Positions 39,638-47,771 of a stretch of 51,026 bases of DNA are shown piece by piece. Each line of letters begins with the position of its first letter. Position 1 is the first letter of the stretch. The notes beneath the pieces are model-generated. The model searched no databases, had not been told where the DNA came from, and saw only the letters and a list, made by a program, of their open reading frames with translations. The DNA is from Thermoplasmata archaeon (GTDB lineage: Archaea > Thermoplasmatota > Thermoplasmata > Lutacidiplasmatales > UBA184). Made by a program: the position numbers and the translations under genes. Where the stretch lies: contig DAHUXZ010000016.1 in the NCBI GenBank assembly GCA_027315455.1, positions 1-51,026 on the forward strand, given 5' to 3'.

Positions 39638-40285
39638 ATGAACTCGGTGGACCTGCGCATCGGCGAGGGCACGCGGGGTCGGATCATCGAGGAGCTCGCG
39701 ATCGCCCCTCGGACCGCCCGCGACCTCGCGAAAACGCTCGGGATCCAGGAGAGCGCGGCCCGGGGCCACCTCGACCGGCTCGAGGAGCGCGGGCTCGTCG
39801 TCCCGTCGTTCCGTCGCGAGGGGGTGGGGCGGCCGCGCAAGCGCTACCTGCTGACGCCCGAGGGCCACGAGCTGTTCCCCCGTCGCTACGAGATCCTGCT
39901 CGACTCCGTCGTCGAGGAGCTCCTCGAGCGCGAGGGCGAGGGCTACGCGGCGGCGCTGTTCGCCGAGGCCGCGCGGCGGATGGCCCGTCAGATCGCGGCC
40001 CAGGTGCCGGCGGGCAAGCCGGCGACGGACCGGGCGAAGGCGCTCACGGAGGCCCTCAACGACCTCGGCTTCCGGGCCACGGTCGCGCCGGGCGGCGACG
40101 GGTCGCTGCGGATCGTCCGGACGAACTGCGTCTTCCGCCACAATGCGCTCACGCATCCCTACCTCCTCTGCGACGTCTTCGACAAGCACCTCACCGAGGA
40201 GCTGCTCGGGCAGGTCGGCCTCGACATCGAAGATTCGATCGGGCGCGGGGGAATGCGGTGTTCTCACCTGATCCAATTGCGCTGA
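39638..40285 (+). CDS. sufR: SufR-type Fe-S-sensing transcriptional repressor
   Basis: A 215-residue DeoR/ArsR-like protein. Residues about 10-75 form a winged-helix (TARDLAKTLGIQESAARGHLDRLEE, GRPRKRYLLT). The C-terminal half has Cys164, Cys178 and Cys208 with H170/H173, a layout like SufR, where a [4Fe-4S] cluster controls suf repression. Start: GTG 39596 is in frame but upstream of the transcription start predicted from the TATA; ATG 39638 has GGGAGG 4 nt upstream and is preferred. It is divergent from sufC and lies 55 bp before the JAMM gene on the same strand, so sufR-JAMM-E1 may be one transcript. Confidence 0.85.
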   Translation: MNSVDLRIGEGTRGRIIEELAIAPRTARDLAKTLGIQESAARGHLDRLEERGLVVPSFRREGVGRPRKRYLLTPEGHELFPRRYEILLDSVVEELLEREGEGYAAALFAEAARRMARQIAAQVPAGKPATDRAKALTEALNDLGFRATVAPGGDGSLRIVRTNCVFRHNALTHPYLLCDVFDKHLTEELLGQVGLDIEDSIGRGGMRCSHLIQLR

Positions 40286-40340
40286 GCCCGGCCGGACCGA
40301 TTCGCGCTCCGGCACCCAACCGCGCCGGGAGTGCCGAGGC

Positions 40341-40853
40341 GTGAGGGGGAGATTCCTGAGCCCCGGTGCACGGGACTCGATCGCCGCCCACGGCCGGCGG
40401 GCCTACCCCGAGGAGGCCTGCGGCTTCCTCGTCGGGAAGGAGGTCGGCGGGATCGACACGCGCGGGATCGACCGGGCGATCGCCACCGAGAACGCGGCCG
40501 GCGTCGATCGCCGCCGGCGCTTCGTCATTCCGGCGGAAGAGCTGCGGACGGCCGAGGCGCGCCTCGTCGGCACGGGCGAGACGGTCCTGGGGTTCTACCA
40601 TTCGCATCCGGATGGACCGGGCCGACCGTCCGCGTTGGACGAGGCGGCCGCGTGGCCCGGCTACACCTACGTCGTGATCGGGGTCCGCGCCGGGCGCGCC
40701 GACGAGCCGGGCGCCTTCGAGCTGGATGCGATCACCGGTCGGCTCGACCCGGCACCCCTCGACGGCCCGGCCGGGATCGGGGTGGCTTCGGGGACCTCCG
40801 CGCCGCACTCCGAGCGCGTTTATGGCCCCCGGCCGAACGAGGGAACCGCATGA
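40341..40853 (+). CDS. JAMM/MPN+ metalloprotease
   Basis: A 170-residue JAB1/MPN domain protein. The zinc site is complete: Glu24/25 in YPEEACGF, and HSHPDGPGRPSALD with H87, H89, S97 and D100. JAMM proteases cleave isopeptide bonds or C-terminal extensions of ubiquitin-like proteins; bacterial Mec+ processes the sulfur-carrier CysO. The gene overlaps the next (ubiquitin-like/E1/rhodanese) by ATGA, so the two are coupled, which makes that neighbour's UBL domain the likely substrate. GTG 40341 is the assumed start. Confidence 0.85.
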   Translation: MRGRFLSPGARDSIAAHGRRAYPEEACGFLVGKEVGGIDTRGIDRAIATENAAGVDRRRRFVIPAEELRTAEARLVGTGETVLGFYHSHPDGPGRPSALDEAAAWPGYTYVVIGVRAGRADEPGAFELDAITGRLDPAPLDGPAGIGVASGTSAPHSERVYGPRPNEGTA

Positions 40854-42304
40854 CCGACGTCACGATGCGGGTCCCGAGCGCCTGGCGCGAGCTCGCCGGC
40901 GGTTCGGCCACGGTCACCGTGAGCGGCGCGACCGTGGGCGAGGCGCTCGAACGGTTCGTAGCGGATCATCCGGCGCTGCGCCGCCACCTCTTCACCCCCG
41001 AAGGTCGCCTGCGCTCGTTCGTGTCGCTCTACCTGAACGATACCGACACGCGGGAACGCGACGGGCTCTCGACATCGCTCGACGACGGCGACCGCCTCGC
41101 GATCGTGCCGGCGATCGCGGGAGGGGCGCCGGACGCCGAACCGGCCGCCCCGGGGGCCTCCCCCGTGATCCCGCTCTCCCGCGAAGAGCTGAAGCGGTAC
41201 AGTCGGCACCTGATCCTGCCCGAGGTCGGGGTCGCCGGCCAGAAACGCTTGCGGGACGCCCGGGTCCTGGTGGTCGGGGCGGGGGGTCTCGGGGCCCCGG
41301 CGACCCTCTATCTTGCCGCGGCCGGGGTCGGGGAGATCGGGCTCGTGGACTTCGACCGGATCGACACGTCGAACCTTCAGCGCCAGGTCCTCTACGCGAC
41401 GTCGCAGGTCGGCCGGCCGAAGACCGAGGCGGCCAAGCAGCGGCTCGAGGACCTCAACCCCGGCGTCACCGTCCGGACCTACGAGGAGAGCCTGGACCGG
41501 AACAACGCCCTGCGGATCCTTCGTGACTACGATGTCATCCTCGACGGGACGGACAACTTCCCCACCCGCTACCTCGTCAACGACGCGTGCGTGCTCCTCG
41601 GCAAGCCCGATGTCTTCGGCTCCGTCTACCGTTTCGAGGGTCAAGTGAGCGTCTTCGACGCCCACCGCGGACCCTGCTACCGCTGCCTCTACGCCGAGCC
41701 GCCCCCGCCCGGCGTCGTCCCGTCGTGCGCGGAGGGCGGAGTGCTCGGGGTGCTCCCCGGGCTCATCGGCCTCGTCCAGGCGACGGAGGCGATCAAGCTC
41801 CTGCTCGGCATCGGCGAGCCACTGATCGGCCGGCTGCTCCTGTTCGATGCACTGGGCATGCAGTTCCGGGAGCTCACGCTGCGCAAGAGCCCCGACTGCG
41901 TCCTCTGCGGGCCGCGGGCCACGCAGACGGAGCTCATCGATTATCCGGCGTTCTGCGGGATCGTTCCCGGCCCCGACGGCGCCAGCCTCCCCGAGGTCTC
42001 GCCCGAGGGTCTCGCCGAGGAGCTGCGAGGGGGGAGCCCGCCGGTGCTGGTCGACGTGCGGGAGCCCGGGGAATGGGCGATCGGCCACCTGCCCGGGGCA
42101 CGGCTGATCCCGCGGGCCGAGCTCGCCGAGCGGCTCACCGAGCTCGCGTCGGCCCCGGCGATCGTCGTCTATTGCAAGACCGGGGCCCGATCGGCGATGG
42201 CCCAGCGCCTCCTCCTCGACCTGGGGTTCGACCGGGTCCGGAACCTCCGCGGCGGGCTCGACGCCTGGGCGCGCCAGGTCGACCCGACGATGCCGGAGTA
42301 CTGA
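40850..42304 (+). CDS. MoaD/ThiS-like domain - MoeB/ThiF E1 - rhodanese fusion
   Basis: A 484-residue three-domain protein. Residues 1-92 are a beta-grasp sulfur-carrier domain ending VPAIAGG at 86-92, as in free MoaD; but here the chain continues through a Pro/Ala linker. Residues about 110-360 are an E1: GAGGLG (143-148), DFDRIDTSNLQRQ, VILDGTDNFPTR, Cys293 in PSCAEGG, and zinc cysteines C276, C279, C350, C353. Residues about 375-484 are a rhodanese with Cys442 in YCKTGARS. MoeB-rhodanese (MOCS3-like) fusions are known; in them the carrier is a separate protein. The internal Gly-Gly needs cleavage to be adenylated. The JAMM gene overlaps upstream. Could make molybdopterin, thiolated tRNA or a cysteine-type carrier; not decidable. 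Confidence 0.88.
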   Translation: MTDVTMRVPSAWRELAGGSATVTVSGATVGEALERFVADHPALRRHLFTPEGRLRSFVSLYLNDTDTRERDGLSTSLDDGDRLAIVPAIAGGAPDAEPAAPGASPVIPLSREELKRYSRHLILPEVGVAGQKRLRDARVLVVGAGGLGAPATLYLAAAGVGEIGLVDFDRIDTSNLQRQVLYATSQVGRPKTEAAKQRLEDLNPGVTVRTYEESLDRNNALRILRDYDVILDGTDNFPTRYLVNDACVLLGKPDVFGSVYRFEGQVSVFDAHRGPCYRCLYAEPPPPGVVPSCAEGGVLGVLPGLIGLVQATEAIKLLLGIGEPLIGRLLLFDALGMQFRELTLRKSPDCVLCGPRATQTELIDYPAFCGIVPGPDGASLPEVSPEGLAEELRGGSPPVLVDVREPGEWAIGHLPGARLIPRAELAERLTELASAPAIVVYCKTGARSAMAQRLLLDLGFDRVRNLRGGLDAWARQVDPTMPEY

Positions 42305-42377
42305 CCCCGGCGTCCGTTGAGCGCCCGGAGACGGCCACCATACGTTTTCATAGGGGTTGCCCCTGACCTACCCCAGC

Positions 42378-43061
42378 ATGGGCACGCCGAAACGGCGGGG
42401 TTCACCCACCGCGGCTCTGCGCGGGGGCCGCCGGGCCGTGCTCTTCGCGCTGGTGGGGCTTTTTCTCCTTCCGATCGCCGCCGCGGCTCCGGTCGGCTCT
42501 GCGGCGGTGCCCCGCGCGACCACGAGCGGCGCCCCCTCGGTGACGGCGGTCGTCACCGTCGAGGGCCAGCCGACGGCGTCGGCGACGGGGGTCGCGTCGG
42601 CGGTGTCGGTGTCGCTCACCGGCCCGCTCCACGTACTCTACACCTGGCAGGCCTCGGGGGCCGCGCCCACGGCACCGGTGACGATCACGACGGCCCGGCT
42701 CCAGCTCTACGTCTTCGGCGCTGCCCTCAACTCCGTCGAGATCGACATCACCAACCCGCAGCCGGCGATCAACGGGACGATCGCGATGGTCGCCGACTTC
42801 ACCTATGCCCACTACGTGATCGGCGGCGTCTACCAGATGGAGGCGACGCTGATCGCCGCGGGCGGCGTGACGGTCTTCACCGAGTGGTTCTACCTGCACC
42901 TCACGACCCCCTACGACCTCAACGCCGCGACCGTCGTCGCGGGGGTGCTCATCGTCTGGGAGGCCTACACGATCGCCGAGCTCGGCAGCGTCCGGGCGGT
43001 CCTGCGCAACCGCGAGCCCGCCCGCCCGAGGTCGTCGGCCCCCAAGGAGCCGGAGAAGTAA
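42378..43061 (+). CDS. Secreted or membrane-anchored hypothetical protein
   Basis: A 227-residue protein with an N-terminal signal/TM (about 20-42), a Val/Thr-rich beta domain in the extracellular part, a C-terminal hydrophobic helix (LNAATVVAGVLIVWEAYTIAELG) and a basic tail. No family recognised. ATG 42378 is chosen over TTG 42357 because of a TATA-like TTTTCATAGG about 30 nt upstream. It runs 1 bp before the next gene. Confidence 0.6.
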   Translation: MGTPKRRGSPTAALRGGRRAVLFALVGLFLLPIAAAAPVGSAAVPRATTSGAPSVTAVVTVEGQPTASATGVASAVSVSLTGPLHVLYTWQASGAAPTAPVTITTARLQLYVFGAALNSVEIDITNPQPAINGTIAMVADFTYAHYVIGGVYQMEATLIAAGGVTVFTEWFYLHLTTPYDLNAATVVAGVLIVWEAYTIAELGSVRAVLRNREPARPRSSAPKEPEK

Positions 43062-43062
43062 C

Positions 43063-43314
43063 GTGGGCGACGGGACGAAGGGGGCGGGCAGCGGAGGGAT
43101 CGCCGGCCTGTTCGTGGTCTTCCTCGGTCAGCAGGCCGGAGCGCTGTCCTTGAGCAGCCTCGGGCCGTCCCTCGAGTACCTCGTGATCGGGATCGGCGCC
43201 GGCGCGGTGGTCGGAGGGCTCCTGGGCCGCGCGCTCGGGCGTCGGGCGCGCAAGAAGGCCGACGAGCGGACCGCCGAGACAACGCCCGAGTCGCCGGGCT
43301 CCGCTGCGGACTAG
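43063..43314 (+). CDS. Small membrane protein
   Basis: An 83-residue protein with two hydrophobic segments (GIAGLFVVFLGQQAGALSL and YLVIGIGAGAVVGGLLG), the second a Gly-rich helix, then a basic/acidic tail. GTG start 1 bp after the previous stop implies co-translation. No family recognised; it may form a pair with the upstream membrane protein. Confidence 0.5.
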   Translation: MGDGTKGAGSGGIAGLFVVFLGQQAGALSLSSLGPSLEYLVIGIGAGAVVGGLLGRALGRRARKKADERTAETTPESPGSAAD

Positions 43315-43880
43315 AACGCCGGCGGGCTAGCGGCCGTCGGGGCACCGACGTCGGTCTCGAGGTGGATCCCGAGCGAGCGGACGCGCCGGGACAGCTCCCG
43401 GGCGAACGCCACGGGGTCCCGCGGGGAGAGGAACAGCGGAGCCTTCCCGGCCGAGACGAGCAGTCCCCGGGAGATCGTGTAGACGGAGTCGAACGGCCCG
43501 ATGATCGGGCTCCACATCCGGCCGCGCCAGCCCCACGAGCCGAAGAAGCTCACGGGGCCGAGGTCGCGGAGGTTCGCGAACTCGATCTTCCGCACCTCGT
43601 CGTACTCGATGCGGCGCGAGCCGAAGAGCCGCCACGCGGTGAGCGCGTCCGGGTCCAGGCGATAGCGCGTCGAGAGGTTGCGGGCGAGGAAGAGGAGGAG
43701 GACCGCGGCGAGGAAGTAGGCGAGGAGCGGGGACGGCAGGATCGAGCTCGGGAGGACCGCGACGTAGACGAGCAACAAAAGGAGGACCACGTAGAACCCG
43801 ATGGTCCCCGCCGAGCGCGGCGCGGTGTCGATGTGATCGCCCGAGGTCCCGCCCCGCCCGACGGCCGGTCCCGTGGCCAT
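43311..43880 (-). CDS. Membrane protein with PH-like domain
   Basis: A 189-residue protein with two TM helices (about 30-70) followed by a soluble beta domain (TRYRLDPDALTAWRLFGSRRI, YDEVRKIEFANLRD) that resembles bacterial PH domains in layout. Function unknown. Start is uncertain: ATG 43880 has a GGGGAGG just upstream; GTG 43910 is also possible. A minus-strand TATA (TTATATTTC, about 43968-43976) lies upstream. Its stop overlaps the convergent gene by 4 bp. Confidence 0.55.
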   Translation of the reverse strand: MATGPAVGRGGTSGDHIDTAPRSAGTIGFYVVLLLLLVYVAVLPSSILPSPLLAYFLAAVLLLFLARNLSTRYRLDPDALTAWRLFGSRRIEYDEVRKIEFANLRDLGPVSFFGSWGWRGRMWSPIIGPFDSVYTISRGLLVSAGKAPLFLSPRDPVAFARELSRRVRSLGIHLETDVGAPTAASPPAF

Positions 43881-44045
43881 GGCCTCCCCGACGCGTTGTG
43901 TGGCGGTCACCGACCTTCCGACCCGATCCGGCCCGGCCCCCGTACGCGCGCCCGTCACCCGCCCGCCCGAAATATAAGGAACACCGTCCGCGCTCCCCGG
44001 CCCCATCGCCGCCGCCTGAGGAGCGGCCGCGCCGGACGGGCCCGT

Positions 44046-45824
44046 TCACGCCGCGTCGTAGTAGAACTCGCCCTTCGCCCGCTGCTCCCGGTCGAGGACG
44101 GAGCCTTCCTGGTTGATGCGCGGGCGCAGCGTCTCCGCATCGCGGCGGAACGTGATGCGGACCTCGGCGAGGAGCCGGTTCATCCCCTCGCGCATCGGGT
44201 AGGGGCCGTCGCCCGCTCCCGTCGAGCCGTCCGGCGACGTCGGCCGGAAGACCATGAGCCCGTCGCACGCGAGGTCGAGGAAGTAGACGTCGTGGTCGAC
44301 GAGGAGCGCCGTCGCCCCGGAGCGCTCCACCTGCCGCCGCACGAGCCGCGCCATCGCCATCCGCTCGTCGCTGTCGAGGTACGCCGACGGCTCGTCGAGG
44401 AGGTAGAGGGTCGCCGGCCGCGCGAGGGCGAGCGCGACGGCGGCGCGCTGCAGCTCGCCGCCCGAGAGGTCCGGCATCGCGACGTCCAGGACCCCGTCGA
44501 GGTGGAGCCCCGGGACGAGCTCCCGCTCGAACAGCGTCGCGTCGAACGTCGGGTCGGCCTGAAGCGCCACGAGGCGCTCGCGCAGGCTCGCCGGCTGCGT
44601 CGCCTTGAGGTACTGGGGCTTGTAGCTGACGGTGACGCCCGCCGGCGGGACCCCTGCCGTCGGCGGCTCGACCCCGGCGAGCATCCGGACGAACGTCGTC
44701 TTGCCGGTCGCGTTCGGCCCGACGATGCCGATCGTCTCGCCGCGGGCGAGCGCGCCGCCCCCGACGCTCAGGTGGAAGGCGGGAAAGCGCTTTTCCAGCG
44801 GGGGGAACCGGACCGTGTCGTGGCGGTGCGTCGGCGGCTTCGGCGGGTGGGCGGTGAAGCGGACCGGCTCGGTGCGGAAGCGGACGTTCTCGTCCTTGAG
44901 ATAGCCGGTGAGGTAGGTGTTGACGGCCGTCCGCATCGCGAGCGGATGGGAGATGACGCCGAACGCGGCCTCGGTGCCGTAGACGAGGTGCGCCTGGTCG
45001 GCGAGGTAATCGAGGAGCGCGAGGTCGTGCTCGACGACGATCACGCTCTTCTGCGTGCCGAGATGGCGCAGGACGCGCGCGATCTCGAGTCGGTGGACGA
45101 TGTCGAGGTAGCTCGACGGCTCGTCGATGAGGTAGAGGTCCGCGTCGGTCGCCAGGGTGCGGGCGATCGCGGTGAGCTGAAGCTCCCCCCCGGAGAGCTC
45201 GGGAAGGGGGCGCTGGGACCGGCCGGTGAGGCCCACCCTCTCGAGCGCCCGGGCCGCGTCGCCGCCGCCCCCGGCGACGTACTCCTCGACGGTCCCCGGC
45301 GTCTCCGCGATACGGTCGACGTACTGGGGCTTGACGACCGCCCGTAGCTCGCCGCGCGCGATGCGACGGAAGTGGGCGTGGAGCGCGGTCCCGCGGTAGC
45401 GCTCGAGGACCCGGTCCCAGCCGACGTCGCCCTTCCAGTCGCCGAGGTTCGGCCGCTCCACGCCGGCGAGGATGCGGAGCGCCGTCGACTTCCCCGTGCC
45501 GTTCGGCCCGAGGAGCCCCGTGATCCCGCGGGCGGGGGGCAGCGGGAGCCGGTAGAGGCGGAAGCCGTTGTAGCCGTAGCGGTGGACGATCTCGCTCTCG
45601 GGCGCCTCCGGGGTGTTGAGGATCTTGATCGCGTCGAACGGGCACTTGTGGATGCAGATGCCGCAGCCGATGCACAGGCTCTCGGAGATGATCGGGCGGC
45701 CCGTCTCGGGCGACTTGACGATGCACTCCTGCCCCATCCGGACGATCGGACAGTACGCCTCGCACTCCCACTGGCACTCCTTCGGATGGCAGCGGTCCTC
45801 GAGGAGGATGGCGATGCGGCCCAC
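44046..45824 (-). CDS. RLI/ABCE1 ribosome-recycling ATPase
   Basis: A 592-residue ABCE1 (Rli1), the essential archaeal ribosome-splitting factor. Two [4Fe-4S] motifs: Cys12, 17, 21, 25 and Cys51, 54, 57, 61. NBD1 has GPNGTGKS (106-113) and LSGGELQ; NBD2 has GPNATGKT and LSGGELQRAAVALAL, each with Walker B DEPS. GTG start 4 bp after the upstream ABC ATPase. Being an Fe-S protein it depends on cluster assembly. The operon with a MacB-type exporter and mptA is unexpected for an essential translation factor. Confidence 0.96.
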   Translation of the reverse strand: MGRIAILLEDRCHPKECQWECEAYCPIVRMGQECIVKSPETGRPIISESLCIGCGICIHKCPFDAIKILNTPEAPESEIVHRYGYNGFRLYRLPLPPARGITGLLGPNGTGKSTALRILAGVERPNLGDWKGDVGWDRVLERYRGTALHAHFRRIARGELRAVVKPQYVDRIAETPGTVEEYVAGGGGDAARALERVGLTGRSQRPLPELSGGELQLTAIARTLATDADLYLIDEPSSYLDIVHRLEIARVLRHLGTQKSVIVVEHDLALLDYLADQAHLVYGTEAAFGVISHPLAMRTAVNTYLTGYLKDENVRFRTEPVRFTAHPPKPPTHRHDTVRFPPLEKRFPAFHLSVGGGALARGETIGIVGPNATGKTTFVRMLAGVEPPTAGVPPAGVTVSYKPQYLKATQPASLRERLVALQADPTFDATLFERELVPGLHLDGVLDVAMPDLSGGELQRAAVALALARPATLYLLDEPSAYLDSDERMAMARLVRRQVERSGATALLVDHDVYFLDLACDGLMVFRPTSPDGSTGAGDGPYPMREGMNRLLAEVRITFRRDAETLRPRINQEGSVLDREQRAKGEFYYDAA

Positions 45825-45828
45825 GGCG

Positions 45829-46527
45829 CTACGCTCCCGGCCCGTCGCCGACGATCCGTCCGTCCTCCATCGTCAGGTGACGGGAGGCCCGCGCCGCGAC
45901 GCGCGGATTGTGGGTCACGAGCAAGAGCGTCGCGCCGCTCTCGGCCCGGACCCGCAGCAGAAGGTCGAGGATCTGGTCGGTGTTCGCCCGGTCGAGCTCC
46001 CCGGTGGGCTCGTCGGCCAAAAGGAGGCCCGGGGCGTTCGCGAGCGCCCGCGCGACGGCGACGCGCTGTTCCTCCCCTCCGCTCAGCTCGTGCGGGAACG
46101 CGTCGCGCCGGTGGGAGAGCCCGACCTCGTCCAGGAGGTGATCCGCGCGCGCGCGGCGCTCGGCGGCCGGGCGGCCGAGCGCTCGCATCGGCAGCTCGAC
46201 GTTCTCGCGCGCCGTCATCGTCGGCAATAGGTAGAACCGCTGGAAGATGAACCCCACGCCCGTCAGGCGGAGACGCGCGCGCTCCCGCTCGGACCGGGCC
46301 GCGACGCTGCGATCGTCCCACAGGACCTCCCCCTGCGTCGGGACGTCGAGGAGGCCGAGCAGGTTGAGGAGCGTCGTCTTCCCGCAGCCGGACGGGCCCT
46401 CGACGCTCACGATATCGCCCGGGGGAAGCCGGAGGGAGACGCCCCGCAGCGCGCGGACCTCCTCCGGCCGGCCAACGAAGAAGCTTCGGCTCACCTCGCG
46501 CAGGGCCACCTCGGGAACGGGGCTCAT
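45829..46527 (-). CDS. LolD/MacB-type ABC transporter ATPase
   Basis: A 232-residue ABC ATPase with Walker A GPSGCGKT, Q-loop FQRFYLLP, signature LSGGEEQR and Walker B LLADEPTGELD, the GELD ending being typical of the MacB/LolD group. It overlaps the permease gene by ATGA, and drives that FtsX-like permease pair. The long frame upstream is a shadow of the permease. Confidence 0.92.
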   Translation of the reverse strand: MSPVPEVALREVSRSFFVGRPEEVRALRGVSLRLPPGDIVSVEGPSGCGKTTLLNLLGLLDVPTQGEVLWDDRSVAARSERERARLRLTGVGFIFQRFYLLPTMTARENVELPMRALGRPAAERRARADHLLDEVGLSHRRDAFPHELSGGEEQRVAVARALANAPGLLLADEPTGELDRANTDQILDLLLRVRAESGATLLLVTHNPRVAARASRHLTMEDGRIVGDGPGA

Positions 46528-47771
46528 CGGAGCGCCTCCGGTATCGACAGGCGCAGCGCGGCGCGGGCCGCGACGGCGCTCGCACCGAGCGACAGGAAAA
46601 GCACCCCGGCGTAGAGGAGCCCGAGCGTCACCGGGTCGAAGATCGCGAGGCCGGCGGCCGTTGCGGCGGTCCCCGAGCCGAGACGGGCGAGCCCCACGAC
46701 GACCGCGATCCCCCCGGCCACGCCCGCGACCCCGCCGGCGGCCGCGAGGACGAGGCCGTCCCGGGCAAGGCCCAGAGCGATCTGGGCCGCCGGCAGCCCG
46801 AGGGCGCGGCGGATGCCGATCGTCCGCCGGTCCGCCTCGACCCGACGCACCAGGACGAGGCCGAGGAACAGCAGCCCGATCGTGAGCGATACGGAGGAGA
46901 GGGCGAGATAGAAGCCGTTGAGCACGCCGATCGACGCGCGCAACTCGTTCGCCTGGTCGGTGAGGGCGCTCACCCCGTAGAACGGCGCGAGCCGCTGGAC
47001 CTCCCCCTGGACCGCGGTGATCGCGGCGACATCGGTCGCCGCCGGCCCGACGAGCGCGACCTCCACGGTGTCGGCCTGGTCGAGGAGGGTGCCGTCCGCA
47101 CCGCCGGCCCGGGCGAAGCCGGTCATCTGCTGGAGGTCGCTGAGCGGCAGGACGATCGCGAAGACCGCGGCCGGGCCGAGGGTCGATGCCGGGACGCCGA
47201 ACTCCCCGGTGAGAGTGAACGGTGTCGCGGCGGAGCGGTTGGTCGTCGCCCCGAGCATCAGGGTCGACCCCACCCCGAGCCCGAAGTCGAGGGCGAACGG
47301 CGACGCGACCAGGACGTCGAGCGCCGCCGGTCCGGCATAGGTGCCGTTCGCGAAGTGGGCGAGGTCGCTCGGGTCCCCGAGCGGGAGCGGATGGGGGAAG
47401 AGTCCCGCGGTCGTCGGGCCCTGGGTGGCGAGGAACGCTCCCGGGATGACCCCCTCGGCGAGCGCCGGTGTCACCGCCCCGGTGGGCAGGAAGACATCGA
47501 CGGGGACGCTCAACACGGGGCTCGCGGCCGCGACGTTCGGGAGGGATTCGATCTGCGAGACCAGGGCGTGGGCGCCGGAGATCCCGTGGACCCCGGCCGC
47601 CGAGACCGACAGCTGGTAGCCCGAGCTCTCCAACTGGGAGAGCTCGTGCTGCGAGACCCCGCCCCCGACGGAGAGCAGGACGACGGGGAGGGCCACAGCG
47701 GTGCCGATCGAGGCGACGGCGAGGATCGCCTGGAGGCGATGGTGGCGCAACGTCCACCGGGACGGGCTCAT
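46524..47771 (-). CDS. FtsX/MacB-like ABC permease 2
   Basis: A 415-residue permease: TM1 (about 15-38), a large extracytoplasmic domain with many N-x-S/T sites and FANGTYAGPAA, and three C-terminal TMs (LALSSVSLTIGLLFLGLVL onwards). The IGIRRALGL motif of the FtsX/MacB family is clear. Probably exports a lipid, peptide or acts mechanically on envelope enzymes. Overlaps both neighbours by 4 bp. Confidence 0.88.
   Translation of the reverse strand: MSPSRWTLRHHRLQAILAVASIGTAVALPVVLLSVGGGVSQHELSQLESSGYQLSVSAAGVHGISGAHALVSQIESLPNVAAASPVLSVPVDVFLPTGAVTPALAEGVIPGAFLATQGPTTAGLFPHPLPLGDPSDLAHFANGTYAGPAALDVLVASPFALDFGLGVGSTLMLGATTNRSAATPFTLTGEFGVPASTLGPAAVFAIVLPLSDLQQMTGFARAGGADGTLLDQADTVEVALVGPAATDVAAITAVQGEVQRLAPFYGVSALTDQANELRASIGVLNGFYLALSSVSLTIGLLFLGLVLVRRVEADRRTIGIRRALGLPAAQIALGLARDGLVLAAAGGVAGVAGGIAVVVGLARLGSGTAATAAGLAIFDPVTLGLLYAGVLFLSLGASAVAARAALRLSIPEALR

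Noticed and set aside
40827-40834. TATA-like GTTTATGG near the end of the JAMM gene
   Set aside because: Would place transcription start after the ATG of the fusion gene; ATGA coupling explains expression better.
43362-45347. 661-codon plus-strand ORF
   Set aside because: Antisense to RLI and the PH-like gene.
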